Shown here: positions 42,427 through 54,783 of the stretch, piece after piece
How the letters are laid out: every line of letters begins with the position of its first letter
Numbering within the stretch: the first letter of the stretch is position 1
Assembly: GCA_038501195.1 (NCBI GenBank)
Contig: JBBPUQ010000003.1
Location: 3,192,501 to 3,256,500, forward strand
DNA: 64,000 bases
Origin: Nemania diffusa
Lineage: Eukaryota > Ascomycota > Sordariomycetes > Xylariales > Xylariaceae
Direction of reading: 5' to 3'
Position numbers and translations under genes: made by a program
Notes under the pieces: generated by a model
What the model was told of the DNA's origin: nothing
The model's input: the letters and a program-made list of their open reading frames with translations, nothing else
Database searches by the model: none

Positions 42427-43840
42427 GCTCGCTCCTCAGCTCCAAGCCCGCACTTGAGTCTGACTTCCAGCCGTTTGGAATCATCGACAAGCTGTTCCTC
42501 GACGACGATGGGCGATTGGCTGCCGGTGTTCGAATCCCGGGCCGCGATATGCCGCTGTTTACGCCGATGCCCCCGCTTCGTCAACAGAAGGCCGACGACG
42601 ATACAAGTAGACGGTTGTATTGATGGTGAATGTTGTTATTACACGAAAAGAAATAAAATCAGGTTTTCTTCATCTGGAAGGTTACGGCTGCCACATGCCT
42701 AAGGGCTTCTCGGTGTGCCTACTGGTCATGGTGGTAAAATGTGGAGATGTCTAGAAGGTTAATTGTTTCCCACCACCCAACATGCGGAGTCTCCAAATCG
42801 TGTGCAAATGATTTACTTTCCAAGGCTTCACAAGCATTGCGGCCAACTACCTGAATTACGATGTCAACATCTGGAGTTGATCGTTGATACGGCATATTGT
42901 GTTTCTTCCTCAACACTCCATTCATACGACCGTAGTTGCTTAGTCAAGGTAATCACTTTGTTACTAAACATCACACCCACATCTACGGAGACGAGTAATC
43001 GAATTAAAAGGTAGCTTCTGGCGTTCAACCTCGTAACTTGAGATGACACGATAGCATCGGTAGCCTGTCTTGGCTTCGGCTAGCAATCCATCTCCTTGTC
43101 TTCCATTATAATTTACTAATTTCAGATACTGTTTTTAACTTGGCGAGGTTTTGTCTTGAACTTAGCAACGTGAGAGCTTGATTGTGAACTAAGTGAAGCT
43201 AGAAAAGATGAGCTTGGTCGATGTACACATGTGAATAGCTTATCAGTATGTGGGCGTTATATTATATACATGTGTGCGCGTATTGGTCTTCCATATTTTC
43301 GTTGCGGTTGTCGTGTTTACAGAAAGTTGACGTGATATATGTCATCCACATCTATCCATTGGTGTATCTGGTATTTGATATAGGAGTACCTGGTGGCTTC
43401 ATGGTAAGAATGAAGCAGGTATGGATAGGTGTGTAAGCTCCTATAGTACTAAAATATGGGCTTACTTTTAACATTGCGATGAGTGCTCATTTGCTACTAG
43501 CCGGAGATTTGGGTATTTAGACTAAGATGATGTTGCAAATTTCTAGAAAGTTAGGCAACGAATGATCCTGCGGAGTGGCGTTATTGCTGAGCATCGGTGC
43601 GTAGTGGCGTGCCTGCGAGATCGATAATCGATATACCGAGCGGAAACAGGAAACACATACAAACCAACGTATACACCCGCGAACGCGACATACTAATGTC
43701 CTTAGGCACGCTCTATTCCGGAGGTGTAACTTGTCCTAAGCAACACACAGCAGCTTCTAGGAGTCAAATCTTCACTACTGTGGTATCTAGGTGAAAAGTA
43801 CTTATACTTCGTGGTGAATATACGTGTAGCTTGTTTTATC
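42427..43840. other. Intergenic region between PP1 and the Rdx gene
   Basis: It holds the PP1 3'-UTR and, at the right, the 3'-UTR of the minus-strand Rdx gene; the two genes converge. A 66-codon frame begins at 42,423, overlapping the PP1 stop (ATGA), but looks like part of the 3'-UTR. No other gene is supported. Confidence 0.5.
42652..42657 (+). promoter_or_regulatory. Candidate polyadenylation signal of PP1
   Basis: AATAAA lies 226 bases after the PP1 stop, in a suitable AT-rich context. Fungal signals are loose, so this is suggestive only. Confidence 0.35.
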
Positions 43841-44867
43841 TTACTGACAGTCCTCGCATTCTTCCCGGGTCTGTTGTGGACGAGGTGGAACCTGTGATGA
43901 AGAGTCGCGGATGATAAACTTGGAGCTAAGGGCAACGGGAGGCACCACAGGCATGATGCCTCCCCCAGGCATCCGAGGGTCGTAAACAGGGCCTTTCGAG
44001 TCTGTCAATTGTTGCCGCGGATACGGGCCAAGGTCCCTCGGCGTCTTCTGTGCACTGGTATGTGTCTCCGTATTTACCGAGGGCTCTGGCTGCGGATCTA
44101 CTTCAGTCTGTTGTCCTTGGGTTGCGGGCTGAAGGGATCCAGATGTATTGAGCTGTGGCCACCGTGGACCTACAGGCTGTGCCTGTTGATGTTCAGCTTC
44201 TGGCATCGGGTCCTTTCGAGAAGGATCGGGTTCTTCCTTGCCCTCGTTCTTCTCTAGCTGTTGCTGTCTTGGATAGTCTCGATCGACATGCCCCAGATTC
44301 CGACCTGGTTCGATGGCGTCTCGCACACAACGCTTCAGTTCCTTGGTCTCGGGAAACCCGCCATCTCTCTTCCTGTCCCAGAGAAGGCGGTGCTGGACCG
44401 TTGGGGTGGAGTCCGGCTGTGAAGCGGTCGAGGTGGGATCGGTATAGTGTATCTCGACGACGAAGATACCGCCTGTGGCCGGCTGAAGGGCTACCTCTCC
44501 CAGGGAGGTGGAGAAGGTAGACAGCAGCTCTTGTGCGAACTGTAGTTATATATGCGCTTAGCAGGAGCAGGAAGTCACCGGTACGAGAGCAGTATGATGA
44601 CCTATAGAAACACAGAATGTAGATATGCTCTACTGGCTTGGAGAATTGGAAAATTGCAAGACAATGCGCCTGTTCAATGTGATTTCCGGGTCACGTGGAT
44701 TAACTTACATAGCTAGCTCTTAACATCCACTTGCATTGGGTACAGAATCGGATGGTGATCCGGGGTAGAGGCAACGGGGACGGTGAGTCTGGCATCGTCT
44801 GAGGTGCAGATGAGGCAGATGCGGCAGATGCGGGGCGATGGTCTAGATTGGAGGCCGTCTCAGCCAT
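43841..44867 (-). CDS. Rdx (SelW/SelT-like thioredoxin-fold) domain protein with long disordered tail
   Basis: Small redox-fold protein of the SelW/Rdx family; the cellular substrate is not known for fungal members. The exons on the minus strand are 44,867-44,709 and 44,539-43,841. The intron is 169 bp (GTAAGT donor, TACAG acceptor, GCTAAG branch site), giving 285 residues. A Ser/Ala-rich leader precedes ITIRFCTQCKWMLRASY (about residues 38-53) with a CxxC redox pair at 42 and 45. Then come FAQELL, the glycine-rich ATGGIFVVEI strand and LLWDRKRDGGFPETKELKR, the standard Rdx core ending near residue 135. Cysteine replaces selenocysteine, as expected in fungi. The remaining 150 residues are rich in Pro, Gln and Glu and look disordered. 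Converges with PP1. Confidence 0.88.
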
Positions 44868-47531
44868 GAGAAAAAGAAATAATAAAAAAGATTCGAGACG
44901 GGTCTTGAGACAGGTATACCTATAGTAAATCCCAAGGTATGCTACATATAGAATATGTATGCTAGGTACAAACGCAATGATTATAAGTAGTACTTACTTA
45001 CATAGAGGGGGTAAGGTAGCGGGACTCAACACGCGATGTCTATCAGGATCAGACGTGGTGACGAATACGCGAAAGCCCCGGTAGCCAAATTGGTGGATTC
45101 CGCTGTGAATTCAAACCTCGGAGGATTCAGCCTACTGCAGATCGATTAGGCACAGGGTATTCTATACTTTGCCCACTAAAAACTGTGCTAGGTACGCGTA
45201 TAGAAGTCAGGTACTACCTACATCCTAGCAATGACGACGGATGTGGAGAGAGAATTAGGTAGGTACTCGTCATTTTAGGGTCCATTGTGACGCCTCATTG
45301 GGTCACTTGCAACTGTATGTACTTACCTAAGCCTTGTTACATAATACAGATATTTACAGAACTTACATAATACATTGATATTATCTTCTATCCCACGATT
45401 TCGCCTAGATGGCGACTCTTGGCTACTGCCTGGGCTAGGGGATGCAAAAGCTATAGTAATTATACAGGCCGCGATACATGTCTCGCCCTAGTTGCCAGGC
45501 GCAGCAACTATGCAGCAATACCAAGTGCCGCGGCGGCAGGCAATAACCATAATCACCTCCCTCCCACCCAGACCGCTAGTTGGCTTGTTGTTGTAGGGAG
45601 GCATATTGTATGCACGCGAGGGATGCAGCGGCAATCTTGGAACAATGACTGGCGCGATCGATGCCTCTGTGCCACAACGCATACATACTTACACGGGCTT
45701 TACCACCTGTTGCAGCGCAAAATGAATTGGACTTGGCATAAGACACTCGCCGCTTTTGCTTAGGGTTGTCTTACTTCTTGTTGTATAGGTATCATACATA
45801 TTTCATATACGAGTACTTAGTCTTGAAAACAAGCGGCGTTTAATTGGTTCAACCGACAGCGAACTGCCGCGTAGGCGGCTCGCTAGCCAATCAGAAAGCA
45901 TCTAGTCTCAACCATAGCTACGCAGTACATAGGTATGACCACTTACATAACTATCAAAGGCATCCTAAAATTTAGAAAGGCTATCTTCGGGGGAACTTCA
46001 TTTTCAACTAGCTTTTCATCAGATGCCTTGATGGGCTTGGCTTCCTTCTCCTGCGGTTCTCGCGAGTTAACTCCTGCCAGTAGCCGAATGCGCGAACATC
46101 TTAAGATGCGATTATATAGCGTCACTATACTATCTACCCTAAATAAAAAGACCTAGGGTGATACTGGGGCACGCCGAGACCCTTGAGTGCTGGGTCGGAA
46201 CGTCGGGTTGGCTTGCCCTGCGCGATGGGGAAACCCCCGAGGATACAATTCATCGCTTGGGATAGGTGGCGCTGCTAGTACCTATTCCTGATTGGCTTGA
46301 CCATCACGGTGCTTTAGAAGTGAGTTGAGAGATGAGATAATTGATATCTGGATGCATGTGCTTGACCACCTTGTAGTCCGTAGTCAGTGTTCTTCACTAC
46401 ATACCTATCTACATACCTAATACTTAAGCGCCTAAAGCCTTTGTTACCTATTGTCCTCTTATGAGAGGTGAGAAGGTACAGTTAAAGAATAAGATCCCTA
46501 AACCACAGCATTAAACAACCTTTGGAATTTATACGTAACCATGATGACCATAGTAAAGTTGATGTAGGTATTAGCTCTTAGTACCTGGTTCTCAATAATG
46601 AAGAGTACCTACCTACATATGTACTTATGATGGCCACCTACCTATAGTTTCGGCTAGTTAGATACTTTAGTGTGTTCACGCCAGCGACTGTGCAGCTGCA
46701 GTTGTATGCTTATTTTTTAGCTGCGCAAAATTAGGCTGCGCGAAGCCTAAAAGCGGCGTGTCAGGGAATCCCCGGTACCTAATGATGATACATACCTTCT
46801 GCGTAGTGGTAAAAACTGCGCATACATTATACACATAATAGTAGCTATTGCGTACTAACTTACTCGGGTTGCGTTAGACTTGGCCCCCAAATACGGTTTT
46901 GCTGACCCCTCATCGTGGTGTGTCGTTGTGCCGAATGCCATGATTCAGATCGGGGAGTAGCCGACTGCATGTCTGATACACATGCCGTTCATCAAACCAT
47001 GCATTCATTAGCTGCAACATCGCGGGATATGGTGTGGAAGAAAAAAAAAAAACTCGTTCTTAGAAATCTATGCACATTTCATCGAGTATGGTATTCGACA
47101 AAGAAAACTATAACAAAGTACAGGTCATAAGCAAATAAGTATTACATGCTGAAGAGCTTCCCGACAAGGCATCTTCACTTTGTGGCTGTCCGATTCGGCT
47201 GCCACCCTGAGCATGAAACATGAAAGTATGCCGTTGATTATCGTAAAAGACGCCCAACATCTCCTCGAATCTTGGCGTCTTGCCTTTTAGTTTTAATGCT
47301 CTTCTCTTCCTCTTCTCCCCCTTTGTAGCCTTGTGCGTCTTCCAACATGTACTCGAACATGGCTTCTATGCAAGAGGGAAAACAGAGCCAACCGGCTGTA
47401 GTCGCACATCGCGAAAATCGAATCGCCAGCCTGCTCGCCCATCAACATCAATATCACAACCCACTCCAAAGAGCTTGCACGCTCGTGGGACTCCCTGAAT
47501 CGTCGTACTAGCTTGGATATATCCCCACGGC
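44868..47531. other. Intergenic region between Rdx and gng-1
   Basis: It holds the Rdx upstream region and, at the right, the gng-1 3'-UTR. TAGGTA words cluster at 45,180-45,330 and 46,400-46,640. The word pair AATTGGACTTGGC (45,725-45,737) and CGCCGCTTTTGCTTAGG (45,748-45,764) recurs near 54,073. A 60-codon minus frame at 45,943-46,125 has a plausible Glu/Lys-rich composition but no start context or homology that I recognise. Confidence 0.45.
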
Positions 47532-47880
47532 CTACATGACCAAACAGCACCCACCACTTTGTGGTGGTGCATAGGGGTCTTCCCCTTTTGGAACCGGTCC
47601 CCATACCGATGGTACCATGTAGTCCCTCGTACTATTGCAGTAGGCAATTATGCTGTCGACCGTTTAGTATTCGAGTGCAATCCGATGTAATCCACACAAG
47701 TTGAATGAATTCGCCTCACCTCTTGGCAGCCTGCGATACTGGAATCCGTTCCCTCTCCAAATCTTCCCGTAGCCTGCTGTTCAACTCGGTCAAGCGCCGC
47801 AACTTCAGGTCCGCCATAGACTGCTTGTTCTTTTTGATCTGCGACGGGTCGCCAACCTCTCTAGATGTGTATGCGGGCAT
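47532..47880 (-). CDS. gng-1: Heterotrimeric G-protein gamma subunit
   Basis: Forms the membrane-anchored beta-gamma dimer that signals in mating, growth and cAMP control. The exons on the minus strand are 47,880-47,720 and 47,652-47,532. The 67-bp intron has GTGAGG, CTAAAC and GACAG. The product has 93 residues, normal for filamentous fungi. The start (CACCATGC) opens MPAYTSREVGDPSQIKKN. The coiled-coil LKLRRLTELNSRLREDLER (about 26-44) binds G-beta. SIIAYCNSTRDYMVPSVWG is the conserved second half. The protein ends GGCCLVM: C90 is the CAAX farnesylation cysteine and C89 a probable palmitoylation site. The stretch VPKGED just before the tail differs from the VDKRED-type form I recall in relatives. 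The gene would be easily missed because both exons are short. Confidence 0.95.
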
Positions 47881-49578
47881 GGTGACGGTGATGATGAACG
47901 ACGCGATGAAATCGGTAGGTGAAGAATGATGGCGCGAATTATAGTAGCTGGTATTAGTGATAATAGTCGAATGCTTAGTCGGTAGCGTTCGCCTCGCCGA
48001 TAAAAAAGTGAAATTGCGCGTTCCTATATGACAGATACGGAATCAGCCAGTGATTCGCCCGGGCTGCGTGGGTTGTTTGCAGTGGGATATAGACAGTCGT
48101 GATGTGCTGTACGCCCCTTTGTTGATAAACAAAGAAAGGAGCGAAGAAATGGGATGGGTCGTGAATTGAATTCTTGGTCGCAGGTCGGGGTTACTGAAGT
48201 CAATTGAAGACGAGATAGGAGTTGCTTACAGCTAGCTAATTAGAGGACTCGCCATACGAGTAGATGACGAGGAGCTGAGCTCAAGGCTCGAGAAGCGACG
48301 AAAGCAGCACGGCGAGTACCCAGAGGGAAACACGGGTGCAGTATATCGTCGTGGATGGGCGGCGGCGGCAACGTAAGAGAGAGGAAAGCGAACGAACACG
48401 GGCAAGACACGGGCAGGTAGGTTAGATAGGTAGGCAGACAGATGGACCTGCTAGAGACAGGGAATAGAGAGGAGAGTTCGGGGGAGGTGGCCAGGACGGT
48501 TAGGGTGGAGGCAGGAGAGACAAGACCCGGTGCTTTTACTCGCAGAGCGCAAAGCAGGTCTGTATGTACTATGTATGCTGTAGAATAGCCCTGGCACAGC
48601 GCCCGGCACCAAGCAGAATTAGGACTTTTGCTTGGTGGCTCTACAGCCTGTGATTGGCCAGAGTCCTAAGGGGGGAATGACTATGGGGCTTTGCTCGCAG
48701 GCTGGGAAATTGGTGGTCCAGTTTCCTTTGTGGCCTGTGCGCTCTTTCCCGAATCGTACAGTAATAATCCATATATTCCCCCATCTCACATGCTCAAGCT
48801 CTCTCTAGACCTCATGGACCTTGCATAGATACGTCTAAATTGAATAGGTAGCTATATACATACCTAGGTGTAAAAAATGTAGGTAAATAGGGGTCCTCCT
48901 TCAATCCATAGTATATACTGTAAAGATTTTCAACCTCTGTGTAATAAGCTACCTATAATTGGTATAGGAGCTTGCAATTGATGGAGATTAGATAGGGTAG
49001 TAGTACCGTGATAGGACTAGAGAACTGTATTTATTTTTATTGCTGGGATTATCACCGGGCTTACTTTTGGTAGCAAGTATGTACTTAACGAGTCTGAATC
49101 GTTGTCATAATTATAACGACACAAGGACGCACGCGTACATTATAGTCCGTGTATATATCGAGCATTTACAATAAGTCGGATGGGTATTAGTATAATATGT
49201 GCTTGTCATTTGACCGTTGGAAAAGTCTCATGTACAATACTTAGGTACTTGCCTTGATGTCTACAACATGCTCGGTAAATTAGCGATATTGAAGACGTAA
49301 GTACTTACCTACCTACGCTACTACGAAGCGAACAGACCCGTGGTTTAGGTATCTGCTAGCGCGTCGTTGTTGAAACAACAGGGCTAGGAGAGGGAACACA
49401 TGCAAACAAGTGTATACGTAGTAGGTATGTTTGTAGGCACAGTACTGAGTTCGGCTTCATTTATTTGTATTACTGTACATCCAATAATCCTGAAGGCATG
49501 CATCCCCATTTCCTGCGGTTCCGTCTCTGCGATCATTCAGCGTTGCGCTTTATACATCCATACTGTCGTCACTACTCA

Positions 49579-49608
49579 TAGAATAGGTATAGGTATAGGT
49601 ATAGGTAG
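49579..49608. repeat. (TAGGTA)n-type microsatellite
   Basis: Four to five tandem copies of a 6-base unit related to the dispersed TAGGTA word. Confidence 0.7.
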
Positions 49609-49833
49609 TCATACACCTACATGCGTTCTATTAGTATCTGGTGTTATGTTTATATGTATCTAGTATAGAATAGGTATTCTGTAGTCACTGTATCGTAGCA
49701 ACAGCCAAGTAATTCCGCTAGCCATAGGGAGCTTAGTAACTGAGCATAGGTGATGTACAGTGCCTTACAGCCTGCTCTACGGAGACCACACCCCCCGGCG
49801 ATAATGGACTTTAAGACGCTAATCTGCCCGCAG

Positions 49834-49841
49834 TCACGTGA
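49834..49841. promoter_or_regulatory. TCACGTGA E-box upstream of eIF3a
   Basis: A perfect 8-base palindrome containing CACGTG, 175 bases before the eIF3a start codon, in the core promoter. This class of site binds bHLH factors (Cbf1-like) in fungi. A second partial site (TCACGTCA) lies at about 49,953. Function is inferred from position only. Confidence 0.45.
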
Positions 49842-50015
49842 TGCAGTGCACCAAAGCCCGTGCCCCGCCTCGCTCGGCCTCCAAACCCACGAAATGTGGC
49901 ACACATCGAAAATCTTCTTTTCCGTGCATCTCCTCTCCCACCACAGGCCACAGGTCACGTCACCCCGGCCGCATCCATCTCTTTTGATTATTTACTATCA
50001 GAGAGATCGCCCACG

Positions 50016-53000
50016 ATGCCGCCGCCTCCGCATCAGAAGCCGGAGAACGTGTTAAAGCGTGCGCACGAGCTGATCGGTGTCAACCAGGCTCCCGCCGCCC
50101 TCACGCTGCTCCACGACCACATCACCTCTAAACGCTCGCGAAATGTCCCCATCGCCTCTTTGGAGCCCGTTATGCTCCTCCTTGTCGAGCTCTCTGTCGA
50201 ACAGAAGAAGGGCAAGCTGGCCAAGGATGCACTATACTCTTACAAGAACATTGCCCAAAACACCAACATCGTCACTATTGAACTCGTTCTCAAGAAGTTC
50301 ATCGAATTAGCCGCCGAGAAAGTCACCGCTGCCCAGAAGAAGGCCGATGAGGTGCAGGAAACCCTTGACGCCACCGCAACCGCCAACGTTGAGGATCTAG
50401 AGGCAACCGAGACTCCTGAGTCCATCCTGCTCGCCACCGTATCTGGTGAGCAGTCTAGAGACCGGACCGAGCGCGCAGTTGTCACCCCCTGGCTCAAGTT
50501 CCTCTGGGAAGCCTACCGAACCGTCCTCGACATCCTCCGTAACAATGCTAGGCTCGAACTTCTCTACCAGAGCACTGCTCTGCAAGCCTTCGAGTTCTGT
50601 CTCAAATACCAGCGGAAGACCGAGTTCCGTCGTCTTTGCGAGTTGCTCCGCAACCATGTCCAGACCGCCGCCAAATATTCCAGTCAGATGCACGCCATCA
50701 ACCTCAATGACCCAGATACATTGCAGCGGCATTTGGAAACTCGCTTCCAGCAGCTAAATGTTGCCGTGGAACTAGAGTTGTGGCAAGAAGCTTTCCGAAG
50801 CGTTGAGGATATCCACACTCTTCTAAACCTAAGCAAGCGCCCGCCCAAGAACGTGATGATGGCCAATTACTACGAGAAGCTTACTCGTATCTTCCTTGTC
50901 GGAGAAAACTACCTTTTCCATGCCGCTGCTTGGTCTAGGTATTACAATCTTCTCCGCCAGTCTGCCGCTCTAGTTGCTTCTGGCCAGGGCAAAAAGGCCG
51001 ACAACCCATCCGCCACTGACGCAGACTTGCAGAAGGCTGCATCTTTCGTCCTCCTGTCTGCTTTGTCAATCCCTGTAATCAGCACCACAAGATCGCGAGG
51101 TGCGATGGTGGACTTTGACGAAGCACGGAAGAACAAGAACTCGCGTCTCACTCACCTCTTGGGGATGTCCGTTGCTCCTACTCGAGCTGTTCTGTTCCGA
51201 GATGCTCTGTCTAAGTCTCTATTGAAACGTGCGCGCCCTGAGATCCGGGACCTATACAATATTCTAGAAGTTGACTTCCACCCGCTCTCCATCTGCCAGA
51301 AGATTTCGCCCATCCTAACTAAGATTGGCACCGACTCTGAGATGGAGAAATACATCCTCCCTCTCCAACAAGTCATCCTTACCCGACTGTTTCAGCAGCT
51401 ATCTCAAGTCTACGAGAGTGTTGATCTTGCCTTTGTCGAAAGCCTTGCCAACTTCCCCGACCCCTTCCAAATTTCTCGCGGAACCATCGAGAAGTTCATC
51501 ATGAACGGAAATAAGAAGGGCGATCTATCGATCCGCATGGATCATGCAACGGGTGTGCTCAAGTTTGACAAGGATGTCTTTGCCTCTTCCAAACCCGTTC
51601 ATGCTGGCTCCGCCGCCGGTTCTGCGGACAGCCAGACCGGCACTGTTCAGAGACTTCAAAGCACACCTTCAGAAATCGTTCGCTCACAGCTATCCCGCCT
51701 GGCGAGCACACTCTATACCACTTGCTTCTACATCGATCCTGCATTTAGACAGAGTCAAGCAGAAGCCCGAGATGCTGCTCTAGGTCGTACTAAGGCAGGT
51801 GCTGAAAAAGAGCATCGTGACACTCTTGCACGAAAAGAAATCATTCAAAAGCGAAAGGAGGAAGCCTCCGAATTGCAAGCCAAGAGAGAAAAGGAGAAGG
51901 CCAGGCAAAAACGACTCCAGGAGCAGGCTCTAGCCGAGGCCGAGGAACGCCGTCTGGCTCAAGAACAGAAAGAACGCGAAGAAAAGCGTCTCAAAGATGA
52001 ACGGGACCGGGTTCGCAAAGAGGAACTGAAGAAGCAGATTGCCGACTTGAAGCTGGGTGCTAACGCTGTGGAAATTGATGTTGAAAATCTTAACGACATT
52101 GATATTCGAGCTATGAAGCTTGCCCAGCTTGAGAGAGAGAAGAATGACATCAAGGAGAGGCTTCGCATCACTGGAAAGCGCATTGACCACCTCGAGCGTG
52201 CCTTTAGAAAAGAGGAAGCCAGTAAGCTTCCTGAGGATTACGCCAAGCAGAGAGAGCGTGACCTAGCTGCATACGAGCAAGTGCGGGAACAGACTCTGCG
52301 AGAGGCGGAAGCCAAACACAAGGATAGCGTTGCTCTCAAGCATCGTCTCAGCCGTCTAATGGTTTATTATGAACCATTTAGGAGATCACTACACGATCGC
52401 CGTCGTGACGAGTTTGAGAAACGCCAGCGCGATGCCGAGCGTGAGCTCGAGAAACAGATCAGTTTGAGGAAGAAAGAGTATAGAGAACGAAAGCTTCGGG
52501 AGAAGCGGGAGAGGGAAGAGAAAGAAAGGGCTCTCAGGGAGGCCGAAGAGCGCGCTGCGAAGGAGAAGGAAGAACGGGAGAAACGTCTCGAGCAACAGCG
52601 AGCAGATATGGCCAGAATCAAGGAGCAGCGAGAAAAGGAGCGGCAAGAAACCTTGGAGAAGGCTGCTTTGCAAGCCAGGCGCGAAGAAGAGGCCATGGCC
52701 AGGCGGCAGGCCGAGAAGGAGACTACCCGCCTTCCACCTCGCCGCGAACCAGTTGCCATAGAACGTACCGACTCTCGCGATCGCCCGTCCGGCCCACCTC
52801 GCCTCCAGCTCTCTTCTGGCAAACCATCATGGCGTGATCGTGACCGTGAAGCCTCCTCCCGAGGTGCTACTCCCCCGGTTGACTCAAATGGACCATCGCG
52901 TCCTGCACCTCCATCTATGGAACGGGCCGATTCCAATAGTCGTGCCGGAGGGCCCCCGCGTCTCAATCTACAAGGCCAAGCTCCTAAGACATCATGGCGC

Positions 53001-53162
53001 GAGCGTGAGGCAGCAAAGGCGGCGGGAGGTGGTAGTGCGCCTCCGGAGCCCGCAGGCGGAGCACGGAATGACGCTCCTCCAGCCTCTGGGGAGTCCTTGA
53101 AGCCCTCTGGGGGTCCGGGGAAGTGGGTACCCCGGCATTTGCGTGACAAGCAGGGATCTTAG
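50016..53162 (+). CDS. tif32: Eukaryotic translation initiation factor 3 subunit A (eIF3a)
   Basis: Largest core scaffold of cytoplasmic eIF3, which binds the 40S subunit and recruits mRNA and other initiation factors. A single exon encodes 1,048 residues, normal for fungi. The ATG at 50,016 is the first in frame; the frame is open further upstream but has no ATG. The N-terminal helical repeats begin [16 protein letters not shown]. The PCI region spans roughly 330-510 and includes [20 protein letters not shown] and the winged-helix-like [13 protein letters not shown] very long charged coiled coil rich in Glu, Lys and Arg follows (about 590-905), as in all eIF3a. The tail (907-1,048) is Pro/Arg/Ser-rich with two copies of a GPPRLxL...SWRxR motif. 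It ends in [11 protein letters not shown]. Intron-free, with C-ending codons, as expected for high expression. Confidence 0.97.
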   Translation: MPPPPHQKPENVLKRAHELIGVNQAPAALTLLHDHITSKRSRNVPIASLEPVMLLLVELSVEQKKGKLAKDALYSYKNIAQNTNIVTIELVLKKFIELAAEKVTAAQKKADEVQETLDATATANVEDLEATETPESILLATVSGEQSRDRTERAVVTPWLKFLWEAYRTVLDILRNNARLELLYQSTALQAFEFCLKYQRKTEFRRLCELLRNHVQTAAKYSSQMHAINLNDPDTLQRHLETRFQQLNVAVELELWQEAFRSVEDIHTLLNLSKRPPKNVMMANYYEKLTRIFLVGENYLFHAAAWSRYYNLLRQSAALVASGQGKKADNPSATDADLQKAASFVLLSALSIPVISTTRSRGAMVDFDEARKNKNSRLTHLLGMSVAPTRAVLFRDALSKSLLKRARPEIRDLYNILEVDFHPLSICQKISPILTKIGTDSEMEKYILPLQQVILTRLFQQLSQVYESVDLAFVESLANFPDPFQISRGTIEKFIMNGNKKGDLSIRMDHATGVLKFDKDVFASSKPVHAGSAAGSADSQTGTVQRLQSTPSEIVRSQLSRLASTLYTTCFYIDPAFRQSQAEARDAALGRTKAGAEKEHRDTLARKEIIQKRKEEASELQAKREKEKARQKRLQEQALAEAEERRLAQEQKEREEKRLKDERDRVRKEELKKQIADLKLGANAVEIDVENLNDIDIRAMKLAQLEREKNDIKERLRITGKRIDHLERAFRKEEASKLPEDYAKQRERDLAAYEQVREQTLREAEAKHKDSVALKHRLSRLMVYYEPFRRSLHDRRRDEFEKRQRDAERELEKQISLRKKEYRERKLREKREREEKERALREAEERAAKEKEEREKRLEQQRADMARIKEQREKERQETLEKAALQARREEEAMARRQAEKETTRLPPRREPVAIERTDSRDRPSGPPRLQLSSGKPSWRDRDREASSRGATPPVDSNGPSRPAPPSMERADSNSRAGGPPRLNLQGQAPKTSWREREAAKAAGGGSAPPEPAGGARNDAPPASGESLKPSGGPGKWVPRHLRDKQGS

Positions 53163-54783
53163 GCATTGCAAGGACGGGCGTTTGGGGTTTAGGTTTACTA
53201 AAGTAGTTTGTAATTTAGGCTCATGAAAAGAAGCATCTTTGCTTTTGAGATTAGCAGTCTGGGTGAAAACACTCGATGATGCTTATTAATGCTGCATCTC
53301 GACTTCGCTTATTATGACCATGTTTTACGATATCCTTTTCAGCCCTTCTTAATCAGACCCAAAGACAGTTTCACCTTTGGTCGCCCTTCATGATTCCCTT
53401 CGAAGAACTAGGTACCTATACGGTATATAAAAATTAACTATGGTTCGTCAGTCTTGGCCTACCCAGACGGTAGGTTAAATTAAATCTCAGCATCGTGGTG
53501 GTAACTATAGGAAGATAAAAATGAGGCTACTACCTAAGTATTCTTATACTATCGACAAGTCCCTATACATTGTGCAGTAATCGATTGACACCTACGTTTT
53601 CCCCGGCTTGTTATCTCTAGTATATATAGGTAGGTGTCTACATATGCATGCTCTGCATTCTCGATGTTTGATGACTAGCACAAGAGCTTTGAACCCACCC
53701 TTCCATGCTCTCCAAGCCCCCCATTTTCATATTAGCTCAATCTGTGCATGTATATTGTCTTGCTATTTACAGAGTATTCAATTCTCGAATCTTTTGCCGA
53801 TCGAGCTTTCTAAGACTCATCTATGATCGCCATATTAATACTCCGCAACAGGCAAACCGTCGACACCACAGGGCAATTATAGGTATGCACTTTCGCAAAC
53901 CATGGTAAATGGCCACAGTAAAGAATCGGGTAGCCACCCCTTGGCTATGCGCTTGTCCCTTATTCTATTTCTGATTGCCTACCGCTAGTCCTCATCACCC
54001 TATTAGTGAAGGCTGAAAATTTGCGCGATATTTAAAGGGCTCCAGGTTTAATCAGTATCCCAGCCCGCGACTAATTGGACTTGGCGATCTTGCCGCTTTT
54101 GCTCAGGCAGACTCAGGGTCGGCTCAGCCAAAAATCAAGCTATGTACATTTTTGCATAATTTATTATTCCATGGCAGTCCCTTATAGCTTTTTTGTATAG
54201 AATAATTAAACCCTATTACTATACTCTCCTAAAGAATAACGGAGCAAAGAACTGCATCGCATAACAACATCATCTACACCGCATCCAAGCTTTACTTTCT
54301 GGCAACCTAATGCCGCTGTACATAGGTTTATTTTGTCGAATCCAGTATTATTGAAAATACCCGCAGTCAATAATGGCAGCCTGTCGTATACGCCGTATGT
54401 AAATCGGACCCTCGATGCCCATATTCCGCAGCCGTGCATTTCGTGTATTAGCGGCAGATCAAACGACTTCCTTTATGGTCGAGTCCATAGCGCATTAGGT
54501 AAAAAACATACGCGATGCGACTAGAATAGAAAGCCAAGATCGTTGATCCGAATTATTTGCCAACCACATGAATCAGTCTCAAATAACAGCTTGAGAAGGA
54601 TCATGTAAAAGTGGGAAGTAAGGGTCTCCTTCTTAGGCAGCAAGATTTTGCTCATCTCTATATTAATGGTGTTTTGTAACATGCCGTTCTCATCTCGAAA
54701 GGCAGCAAGTCGACTATCGTGTTCATAGTTTCTTCCAGCTATCAACCTCTCACTAGCAACTCCAGCCTTGTCTCTACTCCACT
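53163..54783. other. Intergenic region after eIF3a
   Basis: eIF3a 3'-UTR followed by AT-richer DNA. It contains the word pair AATTGGACTTGGC (54,073-54,085) and GCCGCTTTTGCTCAGG (54,092-54,107), also seen near 45,725. No supported gene. Confidence 0.5.

Larger units (their letters stand above)
47881..50015. promoter_or_regulatory. Divergent intergenic region between gng-1 and eIF3a
   Basis: About 2.1 kb shared by two outward-reading genes. The left part (48,250-48,560) is purine-rich on plus, as expected for the leader of the minus-strand gng-1. TAGGTA words occur at 48,415-48,435, 48,845-48,890 and 49,300-49,320. A CpG-containing region next to eIF3a carries a TCACGTGA site. No gene was recognised inside. 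Confidence 0.5.

Noticed and set aside
42520..42545. tRNA B box (GTTCGAATCCCGG) after PP1
   Set aside because: No cloverleaf can be formed around it.
45419..45763. 114-codon plus frame between Rdx and gng-1
   Set aside because: Begins with a non-ATG codon, no domain, and overlaps the dispersed GCCGCTTTT word.
45943..46125. 60-codon minus frame with a Glu/Lys-rich stretch
   Set aside because: Start context poor, no neighbouring exon with clear splice sites, no recognisable family. Kept only as a remark.
47280..47647. Several frames on both strands around the gng-1 3' end
   Set aside because: They overlap the second gng-1 exon or its 3'-UTR in other frames.
49860..50015. 52-residue N-terminal extension of eIF3a
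   Set aside because: The frame is open but has no [17 protein letters not shown] at 50,016 matches the normal family start.
52367..53149. 260-codon Ser/Arg-rich minus frame inside eIF3a
   Set aside because: It is the complement of the charged coiled-coil codons of eIF3a; no independent support.
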